A stretch of 64,000 nucleotides of DNA from Pseudoalteromonas gelatinilytica (GTDB lineage: Bacteria > Pseudomonadota > Gammaproteobacteria > Enterobacterales > Alteromonadaceae). Shown here in pieces: positions 27,790 to 37,167 of this stretch (position 1 is the first letter of the stretch; each line of letters starts with the position of its first letter). Both the position numbers and the translations under genes were made by a program. The notes beneath the pieces were generated by a model, which was not told where the DNA came from, did not search any database, and saw only the letters and a program-made list of their open reading frames with translations. The DNA lies in contig NZ_LRRU01000018.1 of assembly GCF_001641615.1 (NCBI RefSeq), positions 124,001 to 188,000 of the forward strand, read 5' to 3'.

Positions 27790-29163
27790 ATGGCACTATG
27801 GGGCGGACGTTTTTCTACGGGTCCAGATGAAGCGTTTAAACAATTCAACGATTCACTTCCTTTTGATTATCAACTTGCAGAGCAAGACATTATTGGTTCA
27901 GTTGCTTGGGCAGGGGCGTTAAAACAAGTAAACGTTTTAAACCAGCAAGAATACGATGATCTCGTTGCAGCACTTAATAAGCTGCTAGATGAGGTTAAAG
28001 CAAACCCACAAGCAGTCGCTGTAGCAGGGCATGAAGACATTCATTCTTATGTTGAATCAGCACTGATTGATAAAGTGGGTGACCTTGCTAAAAAGTTACA
28101 CACTGGTCGTAGTCGTAATGACCAAGTTGCAACCGATTTCCGCTTATGGTGTCGTGATACTGCTGAGCATATCCTTGAGGCAATTGCAGAGCTCAAAGGT
28201 GAGTTTATTGCCTTAGCTGAGCGTGAGCTTGGTACTATTTTACCGGGTTACACACACTTACAGCGCGCACAACCTGTGTTATTTAGTCATTGGTGTATGG
28301 CCTATGTTGAAATGCTTGAGCGTGATGAAAGCCGTTTAACCGACGCCAAGAACCGTATGAATTATTGTCCACTTGGTAGTGGTGCTTTAGCTGGAACAGC
28401 GTACCCAATTGATAGGCAAATTCTTGCCGAAGGGTTAGGTTTTACCGGCGCAACACGTAATAGCCTTGACGCCGTATCTGACCGTGACTTTGTGGTTGAG
28501 CTATTAAGCTGCGCATCGATTTCGATGATTCACTTATCGCGCATGGCAGAAGACTTAATTTTTTATAATTCGGGTGAAGCGGGCTTTATTGAGCTTTCTG
28601 ATGGGGTAACATCAGGCTCTTCTCTTATGCCACAAAAGAAAAACCCGGATGCTCTTGAGTTAATTCGTGGTAAAACGGGCCGTGTATTTGGTGCATTCAG
28701 TGCCATGATGATGACACTTAAAGCACTACCACTTGCTTACAATAAAGATATGCAAGAGGACAAAGAAGGCTTATTTGATGCGATGCCAACTTGGCTGGCA
28801 TGTATTCATATGGCTCAGGCATGCATTAAAGGTATTAAAGTTAATGCAGAGAGAACATTAGCGGCAGCAAAAGGCGGCCACTCAAATGCGACTGAGCTTG
28901 CTGACTATTTAGTGGCTAAAGGTATTCCATTTAGAGAAGGTCATCACATTGTTGGTACGCTCGTGCAAATGGCTATTGCACAAGGGAATAACTTAGAAGA
29001 TTTAAGTTTAGAGCAATTTAAGTCTGTGCATAGCATTTTCGAATCAGATGTATATCCTGTATTAGAAATAGACGCGTGTATTAAAGCAAGACAAGCGCTG
29101 GGTGGCTCGTCACTTGAGCAAGTAACAAGCGCCATTAAATACGCAAAAAAAAACAGCAAATAG
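27790..29163 (+). CDS. argH: Argininosuccinate lyase, ending at an A9 run ahead of an ArgA-like extension
   Basis: ArgH splits argininosuccinate into arginine and fumarate. The ATG at 27790 gives 457 residues beginning [13 protein letters not shown], like E. coli in both start and length; an upstream in-frame ATG at 27745 is in the spacer. The fumarase/lyase signature [12 protein letters not shown] and [13 protein letters not shown] are intact. In several marine gammaproteobacteria (Moritella, Vibrio and relatives) ArgH is fused to a C-terminal N-acetylglutamate synthase domain. Here the lyase frame stops at TAG 29161-29163, and the acetyltransferase domain follows in the -1 frame. The switch point is A9 at 29145-29153. 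The lyase itself should be functional. Confidence 0.95.
   Translation: MALWGGRFSTGPDEAFKQFNDSLPFDYQLAEQDIIGSVAWAGALKQVNVLNQQEYDDLVAALNKLLDEVKANPQAVAVAGHEDIHSYVESALIDKVGDLAKKLHTGRSRNDQVATDFRLWCRDTAEHILEAIAELKGEFIALAERELGTILPGYTHLQRAQPVLFSHWCMAYVEMLERDESRLTDAKNRMNYCPLGSGALAGTAYPIDRQILAEGLGFTGATRNSLDAVSDRDFVVELLSCASISMIHLSRMAEDLIFYNSGEAGFIELSDGVTSGSSLMPQKKNPDALELIRGKTGRVFGAFSAMMMTLKALPLAYNKDMQEDKEGLFDAMPTWLACIHMAQACIKGIKVNAERTLAAAKGGHSNATELADYLVAKGIPFREGHHIVGTLVQMAIAQGNNLEDLSLEQFKSVHSIFESDVYPVLEIDACIKARQALGGSSLEQVTSAIKYAKKNSK
29145..29153 (+). promoter_or_regulatory. Slippery A9 run at the argH/argA junction
   Basis: Nine consecutive A residues after GC. In the lyase frame the codons are GCA AAA AAA AAC, and the heptamer A-AAA-AAA is a classical -1 slippery site. 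Sliding back one base, or a tenth A in the transcript, yields AAA AAA AAA CAG CAA and opens the acetyltransferase frame. Either ribosomal frameshifting or transcriptional slippage could use it; a real 1-base deletion or sequencing error is the alternative. Confidence 0.6.
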
Positions 29164-29654
29164 CGGTACGTGACGCAACCTTAAATGATGTTGAGTCAAT
29201 CGCCAAGCTTATTCAGCATTGGGCAACGGTAGGTGAAAACCTACCACGCGCTAAGAGCGACATGATTCACTCAATCAATGAGTTTGCTGTTACTGAGGTT
29301 GAAAACCAAGTTACTGGCTGTGCATCGCTTTATATTTACGACACTGGTCTTGCTGAAATTCGCTCACTTGGGGCGAACCCTGAATCGCGAATTGCCGGGC
29401 AGGGGCGTCAACTTGTTGAACATTTGCTTAAAAAAGCCAAAAGCTTGGCGCTTAGTCGGGTAATTGTTCTGACAAGAGTGCCAGAATTCTTTGCAAGCCA
29501 AGGATTTAGTTTTTGTAGCAAAGACAGTTTGCCAGAAAAAGTGATCAAAGATTGTGAGCTTTGCCTTCGTAAAGATAATTGCGATGAAGTGGCGATGGAA
29601 TATATTTTAAAGCCGAGTAATAGCGCGGTGATCCCGTGTAAACACCTGGCTTAA
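29151..29654 (+). CDS. ArgA-like N-acetyltransferase (GNAT) domain, -1 frame extension of argH
   Basis: This reading frame gives [20 protein letters not shown] and runs to the TAA ending at 29654, about 167 residues. It has the GNAT core ([19 protein letters not shown], then [13 protein letters not shown] with the acetyl-CoA loop) and the tail [12 protein letters not shown] followed by CDEVAMEY, typical of short N-acetylglutamate synthase domains. No start codon with a ribosome binding site precedes the domain; the first ATG (29262) is about 37 residues in. It therefore most likely makes sense only as a fusion to ArgH through slippage at A9. It would supply the first step of the pathway, acetylglutamate synthesis. 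No separate argA is in the window. Confidence 0.75.
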   Translation, partial: KQQIAVRDATLNDVESIAKLIQHWATVGENLPRAKSDMIHSINEFAVTEVENQVTGCASLYIYDTGLAEIRSLGANPESRIAGQGRQLVEHLLKKAKSLALSRVIVLTRVPEFFASQGFSFCSKDSLPEKVIKDCELCLRKDNCDEVAMEYILKPSNSAVIPCKHLA

Positions 29655-29670
29655 TTTTCCCTGGATAGGA

Positions 29671-29702
29671 AAAACGCACGGTTACCCCTGTGCGTTTTTT
29701 TA
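29671..29702 (+). terminator. Rho-independent terminator after the arg operon
   Basis: Inverted repeat AAAAACGCAC / GTGCGTTTTT around an 11-base loop, followed by further T residues; it starts 17 bp after the extension's stop codon. Its location after the acetyltransferase frame, and absence directly after argH, fits a single transcription unit. Confidence 0.85.
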
Positions 29703-29847
29703 TGCCTGAAATTTAGATTTGCTGAATTTCATGATCAAAAAGATCAAAAATTATAAAAGTTGGATCGTTAATTGCTTTTATTATCAGCGCGGTGGCAACG
29801 TCGCGATGAAGTATAAAAAAGCGTCAAAAAAATGAGAGCGCTTAACT

Positions 29848-29871
29848 CAGCTTACAAGCTATTGTAAGCTG
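29848..29871. promoter_or_regulatory. Perfect 10-bp dyad upstream of the 68-residue peptide gene
   Basis: CAGCTTACAA at 29848-29857 pairs perfectly with TTGTAAGCTG at 29862-29871 across a GCTA tetraloop, 35 bp before the ATG at 29907. It has no T-run after it, so it is not a normal terminator. It could be an operator or an RNA leader hairpin. The rest of 29703-29906 shows only AT-rich sequence with two GATCAAAAA repeats. Confidence 0.5.
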
Positions 29872-29906
29872 TACTGAAAAAACAATTAACTTAAAGGAAT
29901 TAACTT

Positions 29907-30113
29907 ATGCAAATTTCAAACAATAGCCAATTGCAAATGCAAGCTTACAGCCAATTGCAACAAACAAAGCCTGCTTTGGAACAAACTACTAGTAATAAAA
30001 CCCTGCAATCTGATACAGTAACTTTATCAAGTGAAGCCTTGGCTTTATCTGGCGGTGCTGAAATCCAACGCGGTGGCGGTGGTCTAGTTTTCCCAGATAA
30101 AAAAGAGACATAA
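29907..30113 (+). CDS. Unrecognised 68-residue peptide with a double-glycine-like motif
   Basis: I do not recognise this gene. AAAGGAATT upstream is a good ribosome binding site. The N-terminus is Gln/Asn/Ser-rich with a repeated SQLQ element. A segment DTVTLSSEALALSGG then ends in glycines 49-50, and the last 18 residues contain a GGGG run and a basic/acidic end. Glu at -8 and Leu at -4 relative to the GG pair resemble double-glycine leader peptides. However, the DTVTLSSEAL phrase also recalls FlgM-like or other flagellar small proteins. No cysteines are present. It heads the islet of three membrane proteins, 21 bp before the first. Confidence 0.6.
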   Translation: MQISNNSQLQMQAYSQLQQTKPALEQTTSNKTLQSDTVTLSSEALALSGGAEIQRGGGGLVFPDKKET

Positions 30114-30134
30114 TTTTTGGAAAAAATAAGTTAG

Positions 30135-30662
30135 ATGTATTTTGATTTAAGCTCGCTCGGTTTACATTTCGACACGATTATTGTTTTAGGAATGCTGATG
30201 GCGTTCTTACTTAATTTGTTTTTTTATGTAAGTGAGCTTAATCAAGATAAGTCTTTGGTAATAACTTCCTTCTTCATGGCTGTTTCGTATTTTAGTAGCA
30301 ACCATTTCATTGAATTAGAAAGCTCAAATACAAATCTTTATATAGAATGGTTCGTATATGATCTTGTAACACTTATCTTCATACTTGTTTCACACCGCTT
30401 TTTGTCTAAAACATCTACTGCAGCTAAATATATCTACGCTGGATTAATTATTAATAGCGTTCTTTATGCACTAATTCACATTGACTTAATTGTACTGTGG
30501 AATCGTGAGGTTTGGTGGTTTTGGACTTTTTACTCAATCGGTGTCAACGTTGTCGATTTTCTAATGATAGTGGCTTTAATTACTAATAAAGACTTTTTAT
30601 TCGTTAGTAAAATCAAGAATTATTTGTTTAAAAAGCAAAGAAAAAACAATCTTGGCTACTAG
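30135..30662 (+). CDS. Unrecognised membrane protein, paralogue 1 of 3
   Basis: 175 residues with five hydrophobic segments (about 12-32, 40-58, 68-88, 96-116, 126-148) and a lysine-rich tail. It shares an ordered set of motifs with the next two genes: LMAFLLNLFF near the first segment, NQDKSLV, a GLIINSVLY block, and WWFWTFYSIGVNVVDFLMI followed by the closing NKDFLF. It is the most divergent of the three. The region is more AT-rich than the arg operon, consistent with a different history. No enzymatic motif is visible. No strong ribosome binding site precedes the ATG, so coupling to the peptide gene is possible. Function unknown. Confidence 0.75.
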   Translation: MYFDLSSLGLHFDTIIVLGMLMAFLLNLFFYVSELNQDKSLVITSFFMAVSYFSSNHFIELESSNTNLYIEWFVYDLVTLIFILVSHRFLSKTSTAAKYIYAGLIINSVLYALIHIDLIVLWNREVWWFWTFYSIGVNVVDFLMIVALITNKDFLFVSKIKNYLFKKQRKNNLGY

Positions 30663-30748
30663 GTAGCAAAGAGCAATCCAAAAATATTTCTACGTTTTAT
30701 CTATTCCTTGCCATTCATTTATTTGCTAATTGCGGTCTTAATCTAATT

Positions 30749-31315
30749 ATGAATATTAGTAATTTAATAATAACTATTCAGCAAACATTGGGCACATATC
30801 TAGCCACATTAATTATGTGGGGCTTTTTGATGACCTTTTTATTTAATATGGTTAGTCGCTCTTCGATTGTGAATAAAGATAAAACTTTGATGTGGATCTC
30901 TTTAGCTATATTTCTCTCTTATTTGCTCACCGACCCATTAGTATCGATGGCTTTTGAAATAGAGTCGTTAAGATATGCTTCTATTTTTATTATTTGGTGC
31001 ATTCTTGATTTGACTTGTTTGGGTATCATTCTGCTTATTAGTCGAAATAGTTCGATAGAAAAATTTCCAGCCAAGTTGTATGTGATAATTGGCTTGCTAA
31101 CGAATAGCAGCTTGTTTTTTTGCTTATACCTAGATGTTAGTGTCTACGGGAATGAAGAAAGATGGTGGTTATGGGATTTATATACAGTCACAGTCAATGT
31201 GATGGATCTAACCATGCTGGGCGCTCTGTTAACTAATAAAGATTTTTTTAAGTTAGCAGCATTTTTAAAATTTCTTAAGACTAAATATAGCATTCAGCGA
31301 GAGTTAAATGCTTAA
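30749..31315 (+). CDS. Unrecognised membrane protein, paralogue 2 of 3
   Basis: 188 residues with five hydrophobic segments. The clear relationship to paralogue 3 is seen in TYLATLIMWGFLMTFLFNMV, NKDKTLMWISLAIFLSYLL then DPL, PAKLYVIIGLLTNSSLF, WWLWDLYTVTVNVMDLTML and LLTNKDFF. An 86-bp gap separates it from paralogue 1, whereas its stop overlaps the start of paralogue 3 by eight bases (ATGCTTAA), so 2 and 3 are translationally coupled. The WWxWDxY motif at the start of the last segment is the most conserved feature of the group. Function unknown. Confidence 0.78.
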   Translation: MNISNLIITIQQTLGTYLATLIMWGFLMTFLFNMVSRSSIVNKDKTLMWISLAIFLSYLLTDPLVSMAFEIESLRYASIFIIWCILDLTCLGIILLISRNSSIEKFPAKLYVIIGLLTNSSLFFCLYLDVSVYGNEERWWLWDLYTVTVNVMDLTMLGALLTNKDFFKLAAFLKFLKTKYSIQRELNA

Positions 31316-31841
31316 ACTAATCCAAGACAATTTTGGAGTGTACCTCGCAGCATTTATTATGTGGGGTTTCTTGATGTCGTTTCTTTATAACATGGTAAAG
31401 AAATCATCTGCACCGAATGGTGATAAAACAGTGATGTGGATTTCACTTGCATTGTTTATCTCCTACATGATGAGCGACCCACTACTTAATGTGGCGCTTG
31501 GCTACGATATGTTAGATTCAAGCTTTGCTTATGTGATTTGGGCGCTATCTGATTTAGCAATACTACTCATTGTGTGGCTAATTGCTCGTAAGCGAAACCT
31601 TGATCAGGTTCCAGCTAAAATTTATATATACACTGGGCTTTTAGTTAACTCATCACTGTTTTTAGGCATGTATTTCGATATAAACTACGCCTATACAGGA
31701 AGCTGGTGGTTCTGGGATGTCTACAGTATCACAGTGAACCTGATGGATATCATGATGCTCATCGCACTTTTCATTAATAAAGACTTTTTAGGGCTTGTGA
31801 AGCTATACAGGAAAGTTCGAGGCCAAGCTGAACCAGCTTGA
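31308..31841 (+). CDS. Unrecognised membrane protein, paralogue 3 of 3
   Basis: 177 residues: VYLAAFIMWGFLMSFLYNMV, NGDKTVMWISLALFISYMM, SDPLLNVALGYD, PAKIYIYTGLLVNSSLFLGM, WWFWDVYSITVNLMDIMML and FINKDFLGL, ending in a basic tail. About half of the residues are shared with paralogue 2. Five membrane segments would put the N- and C-termini on opposite sides; the positive C-terminal tail suggests it is cytoplasmic. It is the last gene of the islet and meets the convergent wzi-like gene 11 bp away. Unlike paralogues 1 and 2, its base composition is nearer the genome average. Function unknown. Confidence 0.78.
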   Translation: MLKLIQDNFGVYLAAFIMWGFLMSFLYNMVKKSSAPNGDKTVMWISLALFISYMMSDPLLNVALGYDMLDSSFAYVIWALSDLAILLIVWLIARKRNLDQVPAKIYIYTGLLVNSSLFLGMYFDINYAYTGSWWFWDVYSITVNLMDIMMLIALFINKDFLGLVKLYRKVRGQAEPA

Positions 31842-31851
31842 CCCCAATTGG

Positions 31852-33740
<1,889 letters not shown>

Positions 33741-33924
33741 TTAACAGTGTTTTCTCGACGATGCAGCTTCGAAAATACGCGTATCGGATTAGAATCCTTC
33801 ACCTATATAAGGTACTAAACCGATTGAGGTTAATATTTTTCAAGGTAGTATTTAATTGCTGCGCATTTGTTTATACTGCTCGGCTGGGGACCGTAATAAT
33901 CATAAAAAACAGAGTAAATAAGCT

Positions 33925-34578
33925 ATGAGCACAAAGGACAAAATCATACACACCAGCATCGAGTTATTTAATCGCCATGGTGAGCGTGCCATAACAACTA
34001 ACCATATTGCTTCGCATATGGGGATAAGCCCAGGTAACTTGTATTATCACTTTAAAAATAAAGAAGATATTATTCGTCACATATTTGCTTTGTATAGCGA
34101 TCATTTACACACTCACTTTAAGCCACTGACTCCCGGTGACGACGCACTAGAAAACCTAGCGGGCTATCTTGATTCGCTATTTGAACTTATGTGGCGTTTT
34201 CAGTTTTTCTACGACAACTTAGGCGATATCTTATCTCGTGATGAAGAGCTGAAAAAAGGCTACATTGCGTTTCAAGCTGAGCTTTTAGAGCAAGTCAAAG
34301 ATGTGCTATTTGCATTGCGTGAAGGCGGTATCATTTGCATTGAAGACGAAGATGTCACAGAACTTGCGCATATGCTAAAAATGACCGTGAGTTTTTGGAC
34401 GCCTTATATCAAAGCTCGTCGCTTAAGTGGTGAACTTGCCAGAGCAGATATTTATAACGGTATTTTAAAGGTATTGCTGCTATTAAAAGTCCACTGCACC
34501 GAGCAACACTTAGAACAAGTAAATCAATTAAGGGCAAAGTATTTAGCCCTTGCTGAATCTGAGCAAAACGACCACTAA
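33925..34578 (+). CDS. TetR/AcrR-family transcriptional regulator
   Basis: 217 residues. Residues 1-50 are a TetR helix-turn-helix (TTNHIASHMGISPGNLYYHF, then KNKEDIIRHIF). The C-terminal ligand domain is all-helical and resembles the group that includes TetR regulators next to thiI or lipid genes in Alteromonadales. Ligand and targets are unknown. It is followed by thiI 108 bp downstream with its own promoter, and is 217 bp from the divergent coaD. Confidence 0.92.
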   Translation: MSTKDKIIHTSIELFNRHGERAITTNHIASHMGISPGNLYYHFKNKEDIIRHIFALYSDHLHTHFKPLTPGDDALENLAGYLDSLFELMWRFQFFYDNLGDILSRDEELKKGYIAFQAELLEQVKDVLFALREGGIICIEDEDVTELAHMLKMTVSFWTPYIKARRLSGELARADIYNGILKVLLLLKVHCTEQHLEQVNQLRAKYLALAESEQNDH

Positions 34579-34616
34579 TCCTACAAAGCAGTTTATTTCC
34601 TAGACGCTATAATTTT

Positions 34617-34625
34617 TGTTATAAT
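34617..34625 (+). promoter_or_regulatory. Extended -10 promoter for thiI
   Basis: TGT-TATAAT is a perfect extended -10 (TGn plus TATAAT). The -35 position holds TTCCTA, a weak match, as is normal for extended -10 promoters. Transcription would begin near 34632, about 55 bp before the thiI start. Confidence 0.6.
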
Positions 34626-34627
34626 CG

Positions 34628-34660
34628 CGCGCCCTTGAGGTTGCTTAACCTTGGGGCGTG
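34628..34660 (+). promoter_or_regulatory. Stem-loop in the thiI 5' leader
   Basis: CGCCCT..GAGGTT pairs with AACCTTGGGGCG around a GCTT loop, about 12 bp with one bulge. It lies right at the predicted 5' end of the transcript and has no T-run. It may stabilise the mRNA or control initiation; no known riboswitch motif is seen. Confidence 0.45.
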
Positions 34661-34686
34661 TGAAATCCACAGTCTAAGAGTGAACT

Positions 34687-36144
34687 ATGCTTAAATTTAT
34701 CGTCAAATTACACCCTGAAATCGCGATCAAGAGTAAATCTGTTCGTAAGCGTTTTACCAAGTTATTAGAAAATAACATTAAGATCGTTTTGCGTCGTGTT
34801 GACGAAAAAGTTCAGGTAAGAAACAACTGGGATAATATCTCTGTTGTTAGCTTGCTAGAATCTGAGCAAGTTCGTTTAGATATTATCGATGGCTTAAAGC
34901 GTATTCCAGGTATCGTACAGTTTATTGAAGTTACTGAAACAGACTTCGATTCAATCGACGATATTTATCAAAAAGCACTTGAGCTAATTGGCCATACGAT
35001 TGCGGGTAAAACATTCTGTGTACGTTGTAAACGTTCTGGTAAGCATGACTTTACATCGAGCGACGTAGAGCGCTACGTAGGTGGTGGTTTAAACCAACAT
35101 GTTGAAGGTGCGCGCGTTAAATTATCTCACCCTGAAGTAACAGTACGTTTAGAAGTGCGTGACGATAAAGCATATATCGTTACTCAAACTCACCTAGGTA
35201 TGGCGGGCTTCCCGTTACCAACACAAGAAGATGTATTATCGCTTATGTCGGGCGGTTTTGACTCTGGTGTTGCCAGCTATCAAATGATCCGTAAAGGTGC
35301 ACGTACTCACTTCTTATTCTTTAACTTAGGTGGTGCTGCGCACGAAATCGGTGTTAAACAGGCGAGTTATTATATCTGGAAACAGTTCAGCTCTACTCAC
35401 AAAGTGAAGTTCGTTACTGTTGATTTTGAACCTGTTGTTGCTGAGATTTTAGAGAACGTTGAAAACAGCCAAATGGGTGTTGTACTTAAACGTATGATGA
35501 TGCGTGCCGGTAGCCAAGTTGCAGAAAAACTAGGTGTACAAGCGCTAGTAACTGGCGAAAGTATTGGTCAGGTATCAAGCCAAACGCTGGCTAATCTTAG
35601 TGTGATTGACCGTGTAACGGAAACTTTAATCATTCGCCCGTTAATCCAACACGATAAGCAAGATATTATTGATATTGCGCGTAAAATTGGTACGGCTGAG
35701 ATGGCAGAAAGTATGCCTGAATACTGTGGCGTAATTTCTAAAAAGCCTACGGTTAAAGCTAAAATCAAAACTATTCTTGCCGAAGAAGCTAAGTTTGATT
35801 TCGACGTGCTAAATACAGTTGTTGAAAATGCACGTGTGATGGATATTCGCGATATCGACACCGAAGCTAAGCAAGAAGTGAAAGAAGCAGAGTCTGTATC
35901 TGATTTACCTGAAGGAGCGGTTGTTGTTGATATTCGCTCACCTGAAGAAGAAGACGCAAACCCACTTGAGCTTGAAGGTATTGAAGTTGTACATTTACCT
36001 TTCTTCCGTTTAGCGACTAAATTTGGTGACTTACCAAAAGATAAAGAATATTACTTATATTGTGCTAAAGGTGTGATGAGCCAGCTACAAGCACTGATCC
36101 TTCACGAAGAAGGCTTTAGCAACGTAAAAGTGTATCGCCCGTAA
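34687..36144 (+). CDS. thiI: tRNA 4-thiouridine synthetase ThiI with rhodanese domain
   Basis: ThiI makes s4U8 in tRNA and donates sulfur for thiamine synthesis. The 485-residue protein has an N-terminal ferredoxin-like region and THUMP domain (to about 165), the PP-loop SGGFDS (188-193), and a C-terminal rhodanese domain with the persulfide cysteine C459 (YLYCAKG). The partner cysteine in EYCGVISKKPTV is C347. E. coli has C456 and C344 in 482 residues. The rhodanese domain is intact, so both the tRNA and thiamine roles are expected. Confidence 0.97.
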   Translation: MLKFIVKLHPEIAIKSKSVRKRFTKLLENNIKIVLRRVDEKVQVRNNWDNISVVSLLESEQVRLDIIDGLKRIPGIVQFIEVTETDFDSIDDIYQKALELIGHTIAGKTFCVRCKRSGKHDFTSSDVERYVGGGLNQHVEGARVKLSHPEVTVRLEVRDDKAYIVTQTHLGMAGFPLPTQEDVLSLMSGGFDSGVASYQMIRKGARTHFLFFNLGGAAHEIGVKQASYYIWKQFSSTHKVKFVTVDFEPVVAEILENVENSQMGVVLKRMMMRAGSQVAEKLGVQALVTGESIGQVSSQTLANLSVIDRVTETLIIRPLIQHDKQDIIDIARKIGTAEMAESMPEYCGVISKKPTVKAKIKTILAEEAKFDFDVLNTVVENARVMDIRDIDTEAKQEVKEAESVSDLPEGAVVVDIRSPEEEDANPLELEGIEVVHLPFFRLATKFGDLPKDKEYYLYCAKGVMSQLQALILHEEGFSNVKVYRP

Positions 36145-36155
36145 GGGATAGTGAG

Positions 36156-36182
36156 AAAAGCGCGACATGTTCGCGCTTTTTT
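36156..36182 (+). terminator. Rho-independent terminator after thiI
   Basis: Ten-bp stem AAAAGCGCGA / TCGCGCTTTT with a five-base loop and T6, eleven bp after the thiI stop. Confidence 0.88.
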
Positions 36183-36206
36183 AATGCCTGAAATCATTAC
36201 GAGAAA

Positions 36207-36255
36207 CTTTACTCTTTCTCCTTTCCCCTTGTAGCTTTATTCTTTACTCTTTCTC
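36207..36255. repeat. Pyrimidine-rich direct repeat
   Basis: CTTTACTCTTTCTC occurs exactly at 36207-36220 and 36242-36255, each followed within about 15 bases by GTAGCT. It lies in the intergenic space between thiI and the convergent panE. It resembles a short dispersed repeat, but copies elsewhere in the genome cannot be seen here. Confidence 0.5.
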
Positions 36256-36273
36256 TTAGTAGCTAGCAGCCCA

Positions 36274-37167
36274 TCAACTTTTAATTTTTATCATGCTTAG
36301 CATTGCTTGATTATAGGGGGTTTTTATCCCTAACTTAGCACCTTGCTCACACACATAGCCACAAATTGCATCAATTTCAGATTCTCGATTATGGCTGATG
36401 TCTTGTTGCATAGAAGAAAAGTTTTCAGCGGTGGCTGTCATCACAGAATAGGCTTGGTCCAACGCCTCGCTGAGTTTTACATCAACACCTTGTTTATTGG
36501 CTACCAAACACGCCTCACTAAGTAAATTAATAATGCGCGTGCTAAATTGTGGCGCGCGTAACTGGCCATTTTTAACGTTATGAATTGCCGTTAAGGGATT
36601 AATGGCAATGTTCACTAGTAGTTTTTGCCAGCGCAGCGAGTGAATATCATCGCTCACAGAAAAATGTGGTAAGTAACTAAACTGCTGCTTAAGCTCGTTG
36701 AGCCTTTCGCTTGCAGCCGCATTACATGCGCCTAGCACACTTTCACCATTTCCAGTGTGGTTTACGCTATAAGGTGTTGTTTTAAAACCAGCTAGACGCG
36801 TTGTTAAAAACGCTAATCCTTGCGTGTTCAAAAGCTGGGCATTAAGTTCATCAACATTACCCATACCATTATGAGAAATAACGATTTGGCAGTCTTCATT
36901 GAGGTAAGGTTTTATTTGCTTAAAGGCCGCTTGAACTTGAAATGCTTTAACGGTGATTAACACTAAATCAAAGGGCGCTGAATGACCAAGCTCTTTATGA
37001 TTAATGAGACGGGCTTTGATAGGGTGTGATTTACCATTACTTGCTTGATAAAAACGTGTGGTCAGGGTTGGCTTGCGGGTCAGTAATGTAATGTCATGTT
37101 GTGCAGATAAAAAATGGCTAAACAATAAGCCAATTGCACCATCGCCAACTATTAAAACATTAGCCAT
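36274..37167 (-). CDS. panE: 2-dehydropantoate 2-reductase
   Basis: PanE reduces ketopantoate to pantoate with NADPH for CoA synthesis. The 297-residue protein has the nucleotide loop LIVGDGAIGLLFSHFL at the N-terminus, VLITVKAFQVQAAF near residue 70, SHNGMGNVDEL, and the C-terminal helix with KLLVNIAINPLTAI, which includes the catalytic lysine region. It overlaps the upstream VanZ-like gene by eight bases on the same strand. Paralogous reductases exist, but the motifs fit PanE. Confidence 0.88.
   Translation of the reverse strand: MANVLIVGDGAIGLLFSHFLSAQHDITLLTRKPTLTTRFYQASNGKSHPIKARLINHKELGHSAPFDLVLITVKAFQVQAAFKQIKPYLNEDCQIVISHNGMGNVDELNAQLLNTQGLAFLTTRLAGFKTTPYSVNHTGNGESVLGACNAAASERLNELKQQFSYLPHFSVSDDIHSLRWQKLLVNIAINPLTAIHNVKNGQLRAPQFSTRIINLLSEACLVANKQGVDVKLSEALDQAYSVMTATAENFSSMQQDISHNRESEIDAICGYVCEQGAKLGIKTPYNQAMLSMIKIKS

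Noticed and set aside
29145..29163. argH as a pseudogene
   Set aside because: The lyase part is full length (457 residues, as in E. coli) with intact signature motifs, so only the fusion is in question.
29262..29654. ORF of 130 residues starting at ATG 29262 as an independent acetyltransferase
   Set aside because: The ATG lies about 37 residues inside the GNAT domain and has no ribosome binding site; the conserved domain begins upstream in the same frame, so the true product is better explained as an extension of argH.
29703..29906. A tRNA or att site next to the AT-rich islet
   Set aside because: No cloverleaf, integrase gene or flanking direct repeats can be seen, so a defined insertion point is not supported.
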